In this document: positions 1 through 7,437 of the stretch, piece by piece
Layout of the letters: each line of letters starts with the position of its first letter
How positions within the stretch are numbered: the stretch's first letter is position 1
The notes under the pieces: model-generated
The model's database searches: none
What the model was told of the DNA's origin: nothing
The model's input: only the letters and a program-made list of their open reading frames with translations
Made by a program: the position numbers and the translations under genes
From: Streptomyces niger
GTDB lineage: Bacteria; Actinomycetota; Actinomycetes; Streptomycetales; Streptomycetaceae
Assembly (NCBI RefSeq): GCF_000718305.1
Contig: NZ_JOFQ01000037.1
Span: 1 to 45,821, forward strand
Direction of reading: 5' to 3'
Length of the DNA stretch: 45,821 nucleotides

Positions 1-165
1 ATCACTGATACCACCCTGCTTGTAATGCAGGTCCGTATGACACACCCCGCACGCCTGCACCCGCACCACGGCCTCACCCGGACCCGGATCCGGCACCACA
101 ATCGTCTCCACCCGCACCGGCTCACCCTTCCCCGATGCGATGACTCCGCGTACTTCCTGCGCCAT
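1..165 (-). CDS. mscR: S-(hydroxymethyl)mycothiol dehydrogenase, N-terminal part (cut by window edge)
   Basis: The first 55 codons of a zinc-dependent medium-chain alcohol dehydrogenase run off the left edge. The start ATG is at 165-163, with a GAAAGG-type ribosome site about 8 bases upstream. The visible N-terminus carries the GroES-like fold opening and the motif ACGVCHTDLHYKQGG, whose Cys, His and Asp belong to the catalytic zinc site. The wording around it (VPDPGPGEAVVRVQACGVCHTD) matches the mycothiol-dependent formaldehyde dehydrogenases of actinomycetes, which oxidise S-hydroxymethylmycothiol with NAD. The LysR regulator upstream on the same strand, 118 bases away, could control it. 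The rest of the enzyme lies outside the window, so another subgroup of this family is possible. Confidence 0.8.
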   Translation of the reverse strand, partial: MAQEVRGVIASGKGEPVRVETIVVPDPGPGEAVVRVQACGVCHTDLHYKQGGISD

Positions 166-283
166 GGGAGCAGCCTTTCGCCATGTCGGTTCGCGGGGCG
201 GTGCCCTGTCCTGCCCGCCCCCGCGTCCACCCTGGCGTTCCGGCCCTATGGCGTCCAACATCCAATGCTGATCGGATTCATCA

Positions 284-1192
284 CTACTTGTGCTCAATCG
301 CGGTCAGGCTCTCCAGGAGGGCCTGGGCCGCCGGTGAGAGGCGTCCGCTGCGGGGTACGGCGATGCCCACGCTCCACACCGTGTCGGCGGCGAGCGGCAC
401 GGCGGCGAGGCCGCGTGCCTGGTCCTTGTGGGTCACCGGGCGGGGCACCACCGCGACGCCCAGACCCCGTGCGACCAGGTCGAGGAGCGTGTAGACGTCG
501 TTGACCTCCATGGCCACCGTGCGGCGCGTGCCCGAGGCGGCGAACAGCGCGTCGGCGGCCCGCCGTGCGCCCCAGTCGCGATGCAGGTCGACGAAGACCT
601 CGCCGGCCAGCGCCTGCGCGGAGAGCGGCTCGCCGCCGTACGTGGTGAGCGGTTCACCGCTGAAGACGAGCGGGTGGTCCGGGCGGCAGAGCAGCATCAT
701 CGGCTCGGCCGCCAACGGGCGGATGCGCACGCCCTCTTCGTGCCCTTCGTAGACGACGAACGCCAGGTCCAGGGTGCCGCGGCGGACCTCCTCCAGCAGA
801 TGCGCGGACCCGGACTGGACCATGTGGACCTCGACGCCGGGATGACGTCCGCGCAGGTCGGCCAGGAGCGATACCGGGTCGACGATGCCCATGCACTGCT
901 CGGTGCCGACCGCGAGCGTGCCGGTGAACAGGCCGCGTACGGCGGCGACCGCCTCCCGGGCCGCCGCCGCGCCCGCCAGCGTGCGGCGCGCCTCGACCAG
1001 GAACGCCCGTCCGGCGGCGGTGAGTTGCACGCGGCGGGTGGTGCGGGTGAAGAGGTCGGCACCCAGCTCCCGTTCCAGCGCCCGCACCGAAGCGGACAGG
1101 CCGGACTGGGCGATGTGCAGCCGTTCCGCGGCGCGCGTGAAGTGCTGCTCCTCGGAGACGGCGACGAAGTGTTCCAGGTGCCTGAGTTCCAC
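284..1192 (-). CDS. LysR family transcriptional regulator
   Basis: A 302-residue protein, the usual LysR length. The open frame extends further upstream, but the family start is the GTG at 1192-1190, because the winged-helix domain begins at once with VELRHLEHFVAVSEEQHFTR, followed by the recognition helix (AQSGLSASVRALERELG, about residues 28-44). Residues from about 90 onward form the periplasmic-binding-like effector domain (TLAVGTEQCMGIVDPVSLLA and VARGLGVAVVPRPV). No Shine-Dalgarno precedes the GTG, so a leaderless or near-leaderless message is likely. The palindrome AGCA-N7-TGCT at 1198-1212 fits an autoregulatory LysR box. The effector is unknown. mscR lies downstream on the same strand and is the natural candidate target, by position only. 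Confidence 0.88.
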   Translation of the reverse strand: MELRHLEHFVAVSEEQHFTRAAERLHIAQSGLSASVRALERELGADLFTRTTRRVQLTAAGRAFLVEARRTLAGAAAAREAVAAVRGLFTGTLAVGTEQCMGIVDPVSLLADLRGRHPGVEVHMVQSGSAHLLEEVRRGTLDLAFVVYEGHEEGVRIRPLAAEPMMLLCRPDHPLVFSGEPLTTYGGEPLSAQALAGEVFVDLHRDWGARRAADALFAASGTRRTVAMEVNDVYTLLDLVARGLGVAVVPRPVTHKDQARGLAAVPLAADTVWSVGIAVPRSGRLSPAAQALLESLTAIEHK

Positions 1193-1197
1193 GATTA

Positions 1198-1212
1198 AGC
1201 ACTTTAAATGCT
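1198..1212. promoter_or_regulatory. candidate LysR operator (AGCA-N7-TGCT palindrome)
   Basis: AGCACTTTAAATGCT is a perfect 4+4 inverted repeat around an AT-rich centre, unusual in this GC-rich DNA. It lies 5 bases upstream of the LysR start codon. Binding here would block transcription of the regulator, as LysR autorepression usually does. TTTAAA within it could double as a -10 element on the minus strand. This is inferred from position and symmetry only. Confidence 0.45.
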
Positions 1213-1468
1213 GGGACCGGCCTGCGATACGGGTCGGACGCACCTTCCGCGCGAGGCCGCACGAGACGTGCTCGCGGGAGCGTACGGCACGTCCGCCTGG
1301 TGACGGAACACCCCGCTCACCCTCTTGCGCCGCACCCCCACCCGAGGATCGAGTTCGAGCCCGAACGAACCGCTGCCGCACTCGTTCCGACCCGCCCCGA
1401 AAGCTCACCCGACCGCCTTCGACAGCGCCATCGTCCACGACACGCGCTGACCGGCGCCCCGACGCCCG
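1213..1468. other. gene-free spacer
   Basis: About 250 bases between the LysR promoter and the GntR remnant. I see no convincing reading frame, RNA gene or strong hairpin. With the two gene remnants next to it, it is probably part of a decaying stretch. Confidence 0.4.
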
Positions 1469-1768
1469 TCACTCCGGCGTGAACTCGTACCGCAGCTCGT
1501 AGAGATGGCTGGCCTTGACCATGACGGTGACCTCGATGGGGAGGTCACCGTCGCTGTACACGGTGCGCAACGTACGGAGGACCGGCAGATCGCCCGGGAG
1601 CCGCAGGAGCGTGTACTGCTCCTGCGTGGGCACGCGAGCGGAGACGCTGTCGACACTGAGACGCGGCGGGAACCCCGCCTCGGCAAGCAGCGCAGGTGTA
1701 CCACCCTTGATCTTGCGACGCTCCGTCATGGCCGTGCCGCGCGCGATACCGAGCGGGTAGTACGACAC
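1469..1768 (-). pseudogene. C-terminal UTRA fragment of a GntR-family regulator
   Basis: The minus-strand frame encodes about 99 residues that match only the end of a UTRA effector-binding domain: SYYPLGIARGTAMTERRKIK, then a GTPALLAEAGF segment and the closing YSDGDLPIEVTVMVKASHLY. HutC-type GntR regulators are about 240-260 residues with an N-terminal winged helix. Here the DNA-binding half and first half of UTRA are missing, and the sequence before SYYPL turns into unrelated DNA belonging to the next remnant. A GTG could start translation at 1768, but the product would be a domain fragment. I read it as a truncated relic. Its junction with the opposing Tat-signal remnant marks a deletion scar. 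Confidence 0.75.
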
Positions 1769-1785
1769 GCCTTCGAGAAGCCGCC

Positions 1786-1950
1786 GTGCCCGAACAGCCC
1801 CGGAAGCCCGTCTCCCGCCGCCGGCTGCTCGACGCGGCCGGCGGCCGACACGCTCGCCGGCGGAATCGCAGCGCCGGGCTCAGCCCCTGCCGCGTCGGCA
1901 GCAGGTATCGCTGCGGCGAAAGCAGCCACGGCCCCGGGTCTCAGCAGCCC
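1786..1950 (+). pseudogene. frameshifted, truncated Tat signal peptide gene start
   Basis: GTG at 1786 opens VPEQPRKPVSRRRLLDAAGG, a textbook twin-arginine leader (SRRRLL). The frame then turns to arginine-rich nonsense, while the +1-shifted frame continues ADTLAGGIAAPGSAPAASAA, the expected hydrophobic core and an Ala-rich cleavage region. A single-base indel near 1840 explains this. The sequence is cut off at dusB (stop at 1951) with no mature domain. It looks like the 5' stub of an exported protein, left after a deletion that also removed most of the GntR gene next to it. The identity of the lost protein cannot be told. Confidence 0.6.
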
Positions 1951-3090
1951 TCAGCCACCCGACGTGTCCAGTTCCGCGTCCGCGCCGACGCCGGCGCAGT
2001 CGTACGGGTCGTCCAGCCAGCCGTCCGGGAGGACGACCCGGTCGCGGCCGGAGGTGCGGCCGCGCGGGCCGTCGGCGCCGGCCGGCCAGGGCTGGTCGAG
2101 GTCCAGCGCGGAGAGGTGGTCGGCCAGCTCGGCGAGCGAGGAGGAGACGGCGAGCTTGCGGCGCATCTCGGAGCCGACCGAGAAGCCCTTGGTGTACCAG
2201 GCCACGTGCTTGCGGAAGTCGATCACGCCGCGCGCCTCGTCGCCCAGCCACTCGCCGAGGAGGGTGGCGTGCCGGACCATGACGTCGGCGACCTCCTTCA
2301 TGGTCGGCCGCGCGTAGTCCTCCTCGCGGCCCTCGAAGGCGGCCACCAGGTCGCCGAAGAGCCAGGGGCGGCCCAGGCAGCCGCGGCCCACGACGACGCC
2401 GTCGCAGCCGGTCGCGCGCATCATCCGCTTGGCGTCGTCGGCGGACCAGATGTCGCCGTTGCCGAGCACGGGGATCTCACTGATCGCGCCGACGTGCTCC
2501 TTCAGGCGGGCGATGGTGTCCCAGTCGGCGGTGCCGCTGTAGTGCTGGGCCGCGGTGCGGCCGTGCAGCGCGACGGCCGTGATGCCCTCCTCGACCGCGA
2601 TCCGCCCGGCATCGAGGTAGGTGAGGTGGTCGTCGTCGATGCCCTTGCGCATCTTGATCGTGACCGGCAGCGAGCCGGCGTTGCCGACCGCCGCGCGCAG
2701 GATCGAGCGCAGCAGGTTGCGCTTGTACGGGAGGGCCGAGCCGCCGCCCTTGCGGGTCACCTTCGGGACGGGGCAGCCGAAGTTCAGGTCGATGTGGTCG
2801 GCCAGGTCCTCTTCCGCGATCATGCGGACGGCCTTGCCGACGGTGTCGGGGTCGACGCCGTACAGCTGGATCGAGCGCGGCTTCTCGGTCGCGTCGAAGT
2901 GGATCAGCTGCATGGTCTTCTCGTTGCGCTCGACCAGCGCCCGCGTGGTGATCATCTCGCTGACGAAGAGGCCCTTGCCGCCCGAGAACTCCCGGCACAG
3001 GGTCCGGAAGGGCGCGTTGGTGATCCCGGCCATCGGCGCGAGGACCACCGGGGGCTGCACAGTGTGCGGGCCGATCTGCAGCGACGACAT
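1951..3090 (-). CDS. dusB: tRNA-dihydrouridine synthase B
   Basis: A 379-residue FMN enzyme that reduces uridine to dihydrouridine in tRNA using NADPH. The TIM barrel opens with the FMN-binding APMAGITNAPFR (about 18-29). The catalytic cysteine is Cys106 in DLNFGCPVPKVTRKGGG, the family signature. The GNGDIWSADDAKRM and VVGRGCLGRPW phosphate-binding loops follow. ATG at 3090 is supported by AAGGA upstream and by family length. The C-terminal tail after about residue 345 is Pro/Gly/Asp-rich and not part of the fold. The gene borders the deletion scar on its 3' side and a divergent MFS gene on its 5' side. Confidence 0.95.
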   Translation of the reverse strand: MSSLQIGPHTVQPPVVLAPMAGITNAPFRTLCREFSGGKGLFVSEMITTRALVERNEKTMQLIHFDATEKPRSIQLYGVDPDTVGKAVRMIAEEDLADHIDLNFGCPVPKVTRKGGGSALPYKRNLLRSILRAAVGNAGSLPVTIKMRKGIDDDHLTYLDAGRIAVEEGITAVALHGRTAAQHYSGTADWDTIARLKEHVGAISEIPVLGNGDIWSADDAKRMMRATGCDGVVVGRGCLGRPWLFGDLVAAFEGREEDYARPTMKEVADVMVRHATLLGEWLGDEARGVIDFRKHVAWYTKGFSVGSEMRRKLAVSSSLAELADHLSALDLDQPWPAGADGPRGRTSGRDRVVLPDGWLDDPYDCAGVGADAELDTSGG

Positions 3091-3248
3091 ACGGAGTGGG
3101 TTCCTTCGACGGGTACGGATGCGACGTACGGGGGCGGGTGCGGCCTCCCATTGTCCCGCACGTGGCGGGTGCGCCGTACGGGCGCTCCCCGGTGCCGGGC
3201 GCGGGCCGTGCCGCCGGGCTCCCGGGAGCCCGTCCCGGCTACTCGTTG

Positions 3249-3261
3249 TAACGTTCAAGTA
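3249..3261 (+). promoter_or_regulatory. possible promoter/operator for leaderless MFS gene
   Basis: TAACGT at 3249-3254, 6 bases before the ATG at 3261, sits where a -10 box for a leaderless message would be, and no Shine-Dalgarno is present. The surrounding TTGTAACGTTCAA contains the palindrome AACGTT flanked by TTG and CAA, so it may also be an operator. No matching -35 is evident. Confidence 0.3.
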
Positions 3262-4727
3262 TGCCCGAGCTCACCCACCGGCGACGGATGCTGGTGCTGG
3301 CGATCTGCTGCATGAGCCTGCTGATCGTCAGCCTGGACAACACCGTCCTGAACGTCGCCCTGCCCTCCCTCCGCCAGGACCTGCACGCCTCCGTGTCCGG
3401 CATGCAGTGGACGATCGACGCCTACACCCTCGTCCTCGCGTCGCTGCTGATGCTGGCCGGTTCGACCGCCGACCGGCTCGGCCGCCGCCGGGTCTTCCAG
3501 GCCGGACTGATCGTCTTCACCCTGGGGTCGCTGCTGTGCAGCCTGGCGCCGAGCCTGCCGTGGCTGGTGGCGTTCCGGATGGTGCAGGCGGTGGGCGGCT
3601 CGATGCTCAACCCCGTGGCGATGTCGATCATCACCAACACCTTCACCGAGCCGCGCGAGCGGGCCCGCGCGATCGGCGTGTGGGGCGGCGTGGTCGGGCT
3701 CAGCATGGCCGCGGGGCCGGTGGTCGGCGGGCTGCTGGTGGAGGCCGTGGACTGGCGGGCGATCTTCTGGATCAACGTCCCCATCGGGCTGCTCGCGCTC
3801 TTCCTGACCATGCGCTACGTCCCGCACTCCCGGGCGCCCCACCCGCGCCGCCCCGACCCCGTGGGCCAGCTGCTGGTCATCCTGCTGCTCGGCTCCCTGA
3901 CGTACGCGATCATCGAGGCGCCCGAGTCGGGCTGGGGCTCGCCGCTGATCATGAGCTGCACCGCGCTGGCCGTGCTGTCCCTCGTCGGGCTGATCGGCTA
4001 CGAGCGGCGGCGCACCGAACCGCTGATCGAGCTGCGCTTCTTCCGCAGCGCGCCGTTCAGCGGCGCGACCGTGATCGCCGTGAGCGCGTTCGCGGCGCTC
4101 GGCGGCTTCCTCTTCGTCAACACCCTCTACCTCCAGGACGTCCGCGGCCTCTCGGCACTGCACGCGGGCCTGTACATGCTGCCGATGGCGGCGATGACGC
4201 TGGTCTTCGCGCCGCTGTCGGGGCGGCTGGTGGGCGCCCGCGGGCCGCGCCTGCCGCTGCTGCTGGCCGGTACGGGCATGGTGGTCAGCGGCGTCCTCTT
4301 CGCGGGCTTCGAGGCGGAGGGCAGCACGCCCCTGCTCTTCACCGGTTACGTGCTCTTCGGCATCGGCTTCGGCCTGGTCAACGCGCCGATCACGAACACC
4401 GCGGTGTCCGGGATGCCGCGTGCGCAGGCCGGAGTCGCGGCGGCGGTCGCCTCCACCAGCCGCCAGGTGGGCCAGTCGCTGGGCGTGGCCGTGATCGGGG
4501 CCGTGCTGGCGAGCGGCGGCGCCGCTGCCGCCGCCTCCGAGGGGTTCGCCGAGGCGAGCCGGCCGGCCTGGTGGGTGATCACCGGCTGCGGCGTGGCCGT
4601 GCTCCTCGTCGGCGCCCTCACCAGCGGCCGGTGGGCCCGCGAGACGGCCCGCCGCGCCGCCCGGCAGCTCGAAGGCGACCCGGCCCCGGCGGACGGCGCG
4701 CCCACCGGCAGCCGCCAGGGCGGCTGA
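3261..4727 (+). CDS. DHA2-type MFS drug efflux transporter
   Basis: 488 residues, the size of 14-helix drug:H+ antiporters (EmrB/QacA). Helix 1 contains SLDNTVLNVALPSLRQDL, the usual motif D1. Motif A is ADRLGRRRVFQAG (about 72-84). Motif C is GLSMAAGPVVGGLLVEAVDWRAIFWIN, split here around residues 140-165. The central loop after helix 6 (PHSRAPHPRRPDPVGQ) and the RRRTEPLIELRFF segment are also typical. The last 20 residues are a Pro/Gly tail. No regulator lies beside it; dusB is divergent and the XRE regulator downstream is convergent. The substrate cannot be predicted. Multidrug or secondary-metabolite export is the usual role. Confidence 0.9.
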   Translation: MPELTHRRRMLVLAICCMSLLIVSLDNTVLNVALPSLRQDLHASVSGMQWTIDAYTLVLASLLMLAGSTADRLGRRRVFQAGLIVFTLGSLLCSLAPSLPWLVAFRMVQAVGGSMLNPVAMSIITNTFTEPRERARAIGVWGGVVGLSMAAGPVVGGLLVEAVDWRAIFWINVPIGLLALFLTMRYVPHSRAPHPRRPDPVGQLLVILLLGSLTYAIIEAPESGWGSPLIMSCTALAVLSLVGLIGYERRRTEPLIELRFFRSAPFSGATVIAVSAFAALGGFLFVNTLYLQDVRGLSALHAGLYMLPMAAMTLVFAPLSGRLVGARGPRLPLLLAGTGMVVSGVLFAGFEAEGSTPLLFTGYVLFGIGFGLVNAPITNTAVSGMPRAQAGVAAAVASTSRQVGQSLGVAVIGAVLASGGAAAAASEGFAEASRPAWWVITGCGVAVLLVGALTSGRWARETARRAARQLEGDPAPADGAPTGSRQGG

Positions 4728-4743
4728 CCCGGCTGGTCCGGTT

Positions 4744-4839
4744 CCCCTGCCTCCCCGGCTGACCCGACTGATCCGGCTGATTCGGCTGATCCGGCTAGTC
4801 CGGGCCCCCTGCCTCCCCGGCTGACCCGGCTCAGCCGGG
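4744..4839. terminator. convergent-gene terminator with internal 23-bp direct repeat
   Basis: CCGGCTGA-CCCGGC-TCAGCCGG at 4817-4838 forms a perfect 8-bp stem (9 bp with the flanking C-G pair) with a 6-base loop, just past the stop of the XRE gene, so it can terminate both convergent genes. The same spacer contains a 23-bp sequence at 4744-4766 repeated at 4806-4828, and a run of CTGATCCGG-like units between them, which suggests slippage or local duplication. Confidence 0.6.
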
Positions 4840-4847
4840 AAGGCCGC

Positions 4848-5753
4848 TCAGCCGGGAAGGCCGTTCGCCCGGTTCCGGGCGGCCTCCGCCGCCACCGCCA
4901 GTTCCTGGAGCCGCTCCAGCCGCTCCCGCGAGGTCTCGTCCTGCGGGGCGTACACCGTCACCCGGAAGCCCTCCCGGTCGCCGAGGTAGAGCGGGGTGTT
5001 GGTCACCCGCACCACGCCCACCTGCGCGTTGTGGAAGGTCTTGGTCTTCGCTCGGGCGCACAGCACCTCGTGCCGGTCCCAGATCTCCCGGAACTCCGGC
5101 GACGCCCGCTGCAACCGCTTGAGCAGCGCCTTCCACGCCGGCTCCGCGACGTGCTCGGCCATCGCGGCGCGGAAGCGCGCGGTCATCTGCCCCAGCGTCT
5201 TCTCCAGGTCGGGGACGGCCGCCCGCCACTCCGGGTGCATGAAGGTGAGCCACAGGCAGTTGCGGTCCTGCGGCTCCAGCGCGTCGAGGTCGGTCAGCAG
5301 CCGCCCGTACGTGCGGTTGTACGCGAGGATGTCGTAGCGGCGGTTCTGCACGCAGGCCGCGAACGGCTCCAGCTGCTCCAGCACCTGCCGCAGCTCCGGC
5401 GAGACCACCGCGCACTCGCCGCCGGGTGCCGGGTCGGCGGTGCCGGCCAGCGCGAAGAGGTGCGCGCGTTCGCTGGCGTCCATCAGCAGCGCCCGCGCGA
5501 CCGCGTCCAGCACCTGCGCCGAGACGTGGATGTCCCGGGCCTGTTCGAGCCAGGTGTACCAGGTGACGCCGACCGCGGCGAGCTGCGCGACCTCCTCGCG
5601 GCGCAGCCCCGGGGTGCGCCGGCGCGCGCCGCGCGGCAGGCCGACCCGCTCGGGCGGGATGCGCTCGCGGCGGCTGCGCAGGAACGCGGCCAGTTCGTCG
5701 CGGCGGACGTCGGCGGCGCTGCGGGCGGGCGCGGGGGCTGCGGTGACGCTCAT
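4848..5753 (-). CDS. XRE-family regulator with MmyB-like ligand-binding domain
   Basis: 301 residues. Residues about 15-80 are a helix-turn-helix of the MmyB group (ELAAFLRSRRERIPPE, then RRTPGLRREEVAQLAAVGVT, then YTWLEQARDIHVSAQVLDAV). Residues about 105-285 are the PAS-like MmyB ligand-binding domain, recognisable by NRRYDILAYNRTYGRLL and by the late FHNAQVGVVRVTNTPL. These regulators generally control a divergent neighbour and respond to a small hydrophobic ligand. Here the neighbour is a DHA2 pump starting 100 bases away. Two CTGGTACC half-operators lie in that gap. ATG at 5753 fits the family. The natural ligand is unknown. Confidence 0.88.
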   Translation of the reverse strand: MSVTAAPAPARSAADVRRDELAAFLRSRRERIPPERVGLPRGARRRTPGLRREEVAQLAAVGVTWYTWLEQARDIHVSAQVLDAVARALLMDASERAHLFALAGTADPAPGGECAVVSPELRQVLEQLEPFAACVQNRRYDILAYNRTYGRLLTDLDALEPQDRNCLWLTFMHPEWRAAVPDLEKTLGQMTARFRAAMAEHVAEPAWKALLKRLQRASPEFREIWDRHEVLCARAKTKTFHNAQVGVVRVTNTPLYLGDREGFRVTVYAPQDETSRERLERLQELAVAAEAARNRANGLPG

Positions 5754-5795
5754 GGTTCCAGCGTGGCGCACGGCGGAGCCGGTTGCCAGGTAGTG

Positions 5796-5827
5796 CTGGT
5801 ACCAGGATGACCACACTCTGGTACCCG
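5796..5827. promoter_or_regulatory. paired CTGGTACC operators between regulator and pump
   Basis: CTGGTACCAG at 5796-5805 is a perfect 10-bp palindrome. CTGGTACCCG at 5818-5827 repeats its core exactly 22 bases on, two helical turns, so two dimers could bind the same face. They lie in the 100-bp gap between the divergent XRE/MmyB regulator and the DHA2 transporter, the expected place for the regulator's site. Identification as its operator is inference. Confidence 0.55.
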
Positions 5828-5853
5828 GCTGAGCGCTGCCGGATCGTCGCAGT

Positions 5854-7332
5854 GTGAGCACCACGACGACACCCGAACCGACCACTCCGGGCCTGCCGGC
5901 GCCGGATCCGACGACACCGGCGGCGGCCGCGGCGGAGCAGGCGGCGCCGGCCGCCCGGCTGACCGCGCTCGGCCTGGCCACCCTGCTGCTGGGCGCCGCG
6001 CTGCCCATGACCGACTTCTTCATCGTGAACGTCGCCCTGCCGTCCATCGGCCGGGATTTGCGGGCCGGACCCGCGGTCCTGGAGATGGTCGCGGCGGCGT
6101 ACGCCATGGCGTACGCGGTGCTGCTCGTCCTCGGCGGGCGGCTCGGCGACACCTACGGCCGGCGGCGGCTGTTCCTGTGGGGCGCGGCGGCCTTCGGCGT
6201 GACCTCGCTGGCCTGCGGGCTGGCGCCGGACGCCTGGTCGCTGGTGGCGGCGCGCGCGGCGCAGGGCGCGGCGTCCGCGGTGATGCTCCCGCAGGTGCTG
6301 GCCACCATCCACGCCACCACCTCCGGCGGGCGGCGCGGCCGGGCGCTCGGCCTGTACGGCGCGACGGGCGGCGTCGCCGGGGTGGCCGGGCAGCTGCTCG
6401 GCGGCCTGCTGGTCTCCGCCGACCTGCTGGGTACCGGCTGGCGCGCGATCTTCCTGGTGAACGTGCCGGTGGTGGCGGCGATCCTGCTGCTGGGCCGGTT
6501 CTCGGTGCCGGACAGCCGGGCGGTGCGGCCGGCCCGCAGCGACCGGGCCGGTACGGCGCTGTTCGCGCTCGCACTGGTCGCGCTGCTGCTGCCGCTGACC
6601 GAGGGCCGGGCGGCCGGCGGTCCGCTGTGGTCGTGGCTGCTGCTGGCCGCCGCACCCGTGCTGGCCTGGGCGTTCTACGTGGTCGAGCGGCGGGCCGAGC
6701 GCGGTGGCGGGGCGCCGCTGCTGCCGCCGTCGCTGCTGCGTGAGCCGGGGCTGCGGCGCGGGCTCGCGGTGGCGGTCCCGCTGTTCGCCGGGTTCGGCGG
6801 CTTCATGTTCGTGATCGCGGTCGCGCTCCAGCAGGGGCTGGGGCTGTCGCCCGTGCCGGCGGGCGCCGCGGTGGTGCCGATGAGCGTGACGTACCTGGTC
6901 ACGTCCGTCTGGGGGCCGCGCCTCGCGCCGCGGCTGGGCAGCCGGGTGCTGACGGCCGGCGCGGTGGCGCACGCGGTGGGGCTGGCCCTGCTCGCGGCGA
7001 CCGTGCTCGCCGGCTGGCCGGACCTGAACCCCGTCTCGCTGGCTCCCACGATGGCCGTCATCGGCGCCGGGCAGGGCTTCCAGCTCCCGACGTACTTCCG
7101 GGTGATGCTGGCGGCCGTGCCGCCGGAGCGGGCGGGCGCGGGCAGCGGTCTCTCGGTCACCGCGCAGCAGACCTGCCTGGCGCTCGGCGTCGCGACGATC
7201 GGCTCGGTGTTCCTGGGCCTCGTCCCGTCGGCCGGCGTGCGGAACGCGCTGCTCGTCGCGCTCGCCGTCCAGTTCGTGGGCCTGCTGGCCATGACGGGCC
7301 TGTCCTTGCGGCTGCCCCGGGCCCTGTCCTGA
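5854..7332 (+). CDS. DHA2-type MFS efflux transporter paired with the XRE regulator
   Basis: 492 residues starting at GTG 5854. An N-terminal cytoplasmic stretch of about 40 residues, rich in Thr, Pro and Ala, precedes helix 1 (LTALGLATLLLGAALPMTDF). TDFFIVNVALPSIGRDL is motif D1, GGRLGDTYGRRRLFLWG motif A, and GATGGVAGVAGQLLGGLLV motif C. About 14 helices are readable. It is divergently arranged with the MmyB-type regulator, the commonest setting for inducible efflux. No strong Shine-Dalgarno is visible before the GTG. Substrate unknown. Confidence 0.9.
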   Translation: MSTTTTPEPTTPGLPAPDPTTPAAAAAEQAAPAARLTALGLATLLLGAALPMTDFFIVNVALPSIGRDLRAGPAVLEMVAAAYAMAYAVLLVLGGRLGDTYGRRRLFLWGAAAFGVTSLACGLAPDAWSLVAARAAQGAASAVMLPQVLATIHATTSGGRRGRALGLYGATGGVAGVAGQLLGGLLVSADLLGTGWRAIFLVNVPVVAAILLLGRFSVPDSRAVRPARSDRAGTALFALALVALLLPLTEGRAAGGPLWSWLLLAAAPVLAWAFYVVERRAERGGGAPLLPPSLLREPGLRRGLAVAVPLFAGFGGFMFVIAVALQQGLGLSPVPAGAAVVPMSVTYLVTSVWGPRLAPRLGSRVLTAGAVAHAVGLALLAATVLAGWPDLNPVSLAPTMAVIGAGQGFQLPTYFRVMLAAVPPERAGAGSGLSVTAQQTCLALGVATIGSVFLGLVPSAGVRNALLVALAVQFVGLLAMTGLSLRLPRALS

Positions 7333-7392
7333 AGCCGACCGCCGCCCGGGCCGCCGTCCGGGCCACCGTGCGGCCGTATCCGACACGGACAA

Positions 7393-7423
7393 ATGACAAG
7401 TATTGAAATCTGTCAGCTGTCAT
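7393..7423. promoter_or_regulatory. inverted-repeat operator before the aldo/keto reductase
   Basis: ATGACA at 7393-7398 is mirrored by TGTCAT at 7418-7423, and TGACA/TGTCA also pairs at 7394-7398 with 7411-7415. The stretch is AT-rich and lies 14 bases before the ATG at 7438. The TetR regulator downstream on the same strand is the plausible ligand-responsive repressor for it. Position and symmetry are the only support. Confidence 0.45.
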
Positions 7424-7437
7424 GCGACCGTGGATAC

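Noticed and set aside
1786..3315. 509-codon plus-strand frame beginning with the Tat leader
   Set aside because: Only the first 20 residues look like protein; the rest is antisense to dusB.
4831..7392. 853-codon minus-strand frame across the MFS gene
   Set aside because: Low-complexity Arg/Gln/Gly translation with no motifs; it spans the real regulator and pump in the wrong frames.
7393..7437. Upstream ATG as the start of the aldo/keto reductase
   Set aside because: The added 15 residues are not family-like and lie over the inverted-repeat operator.
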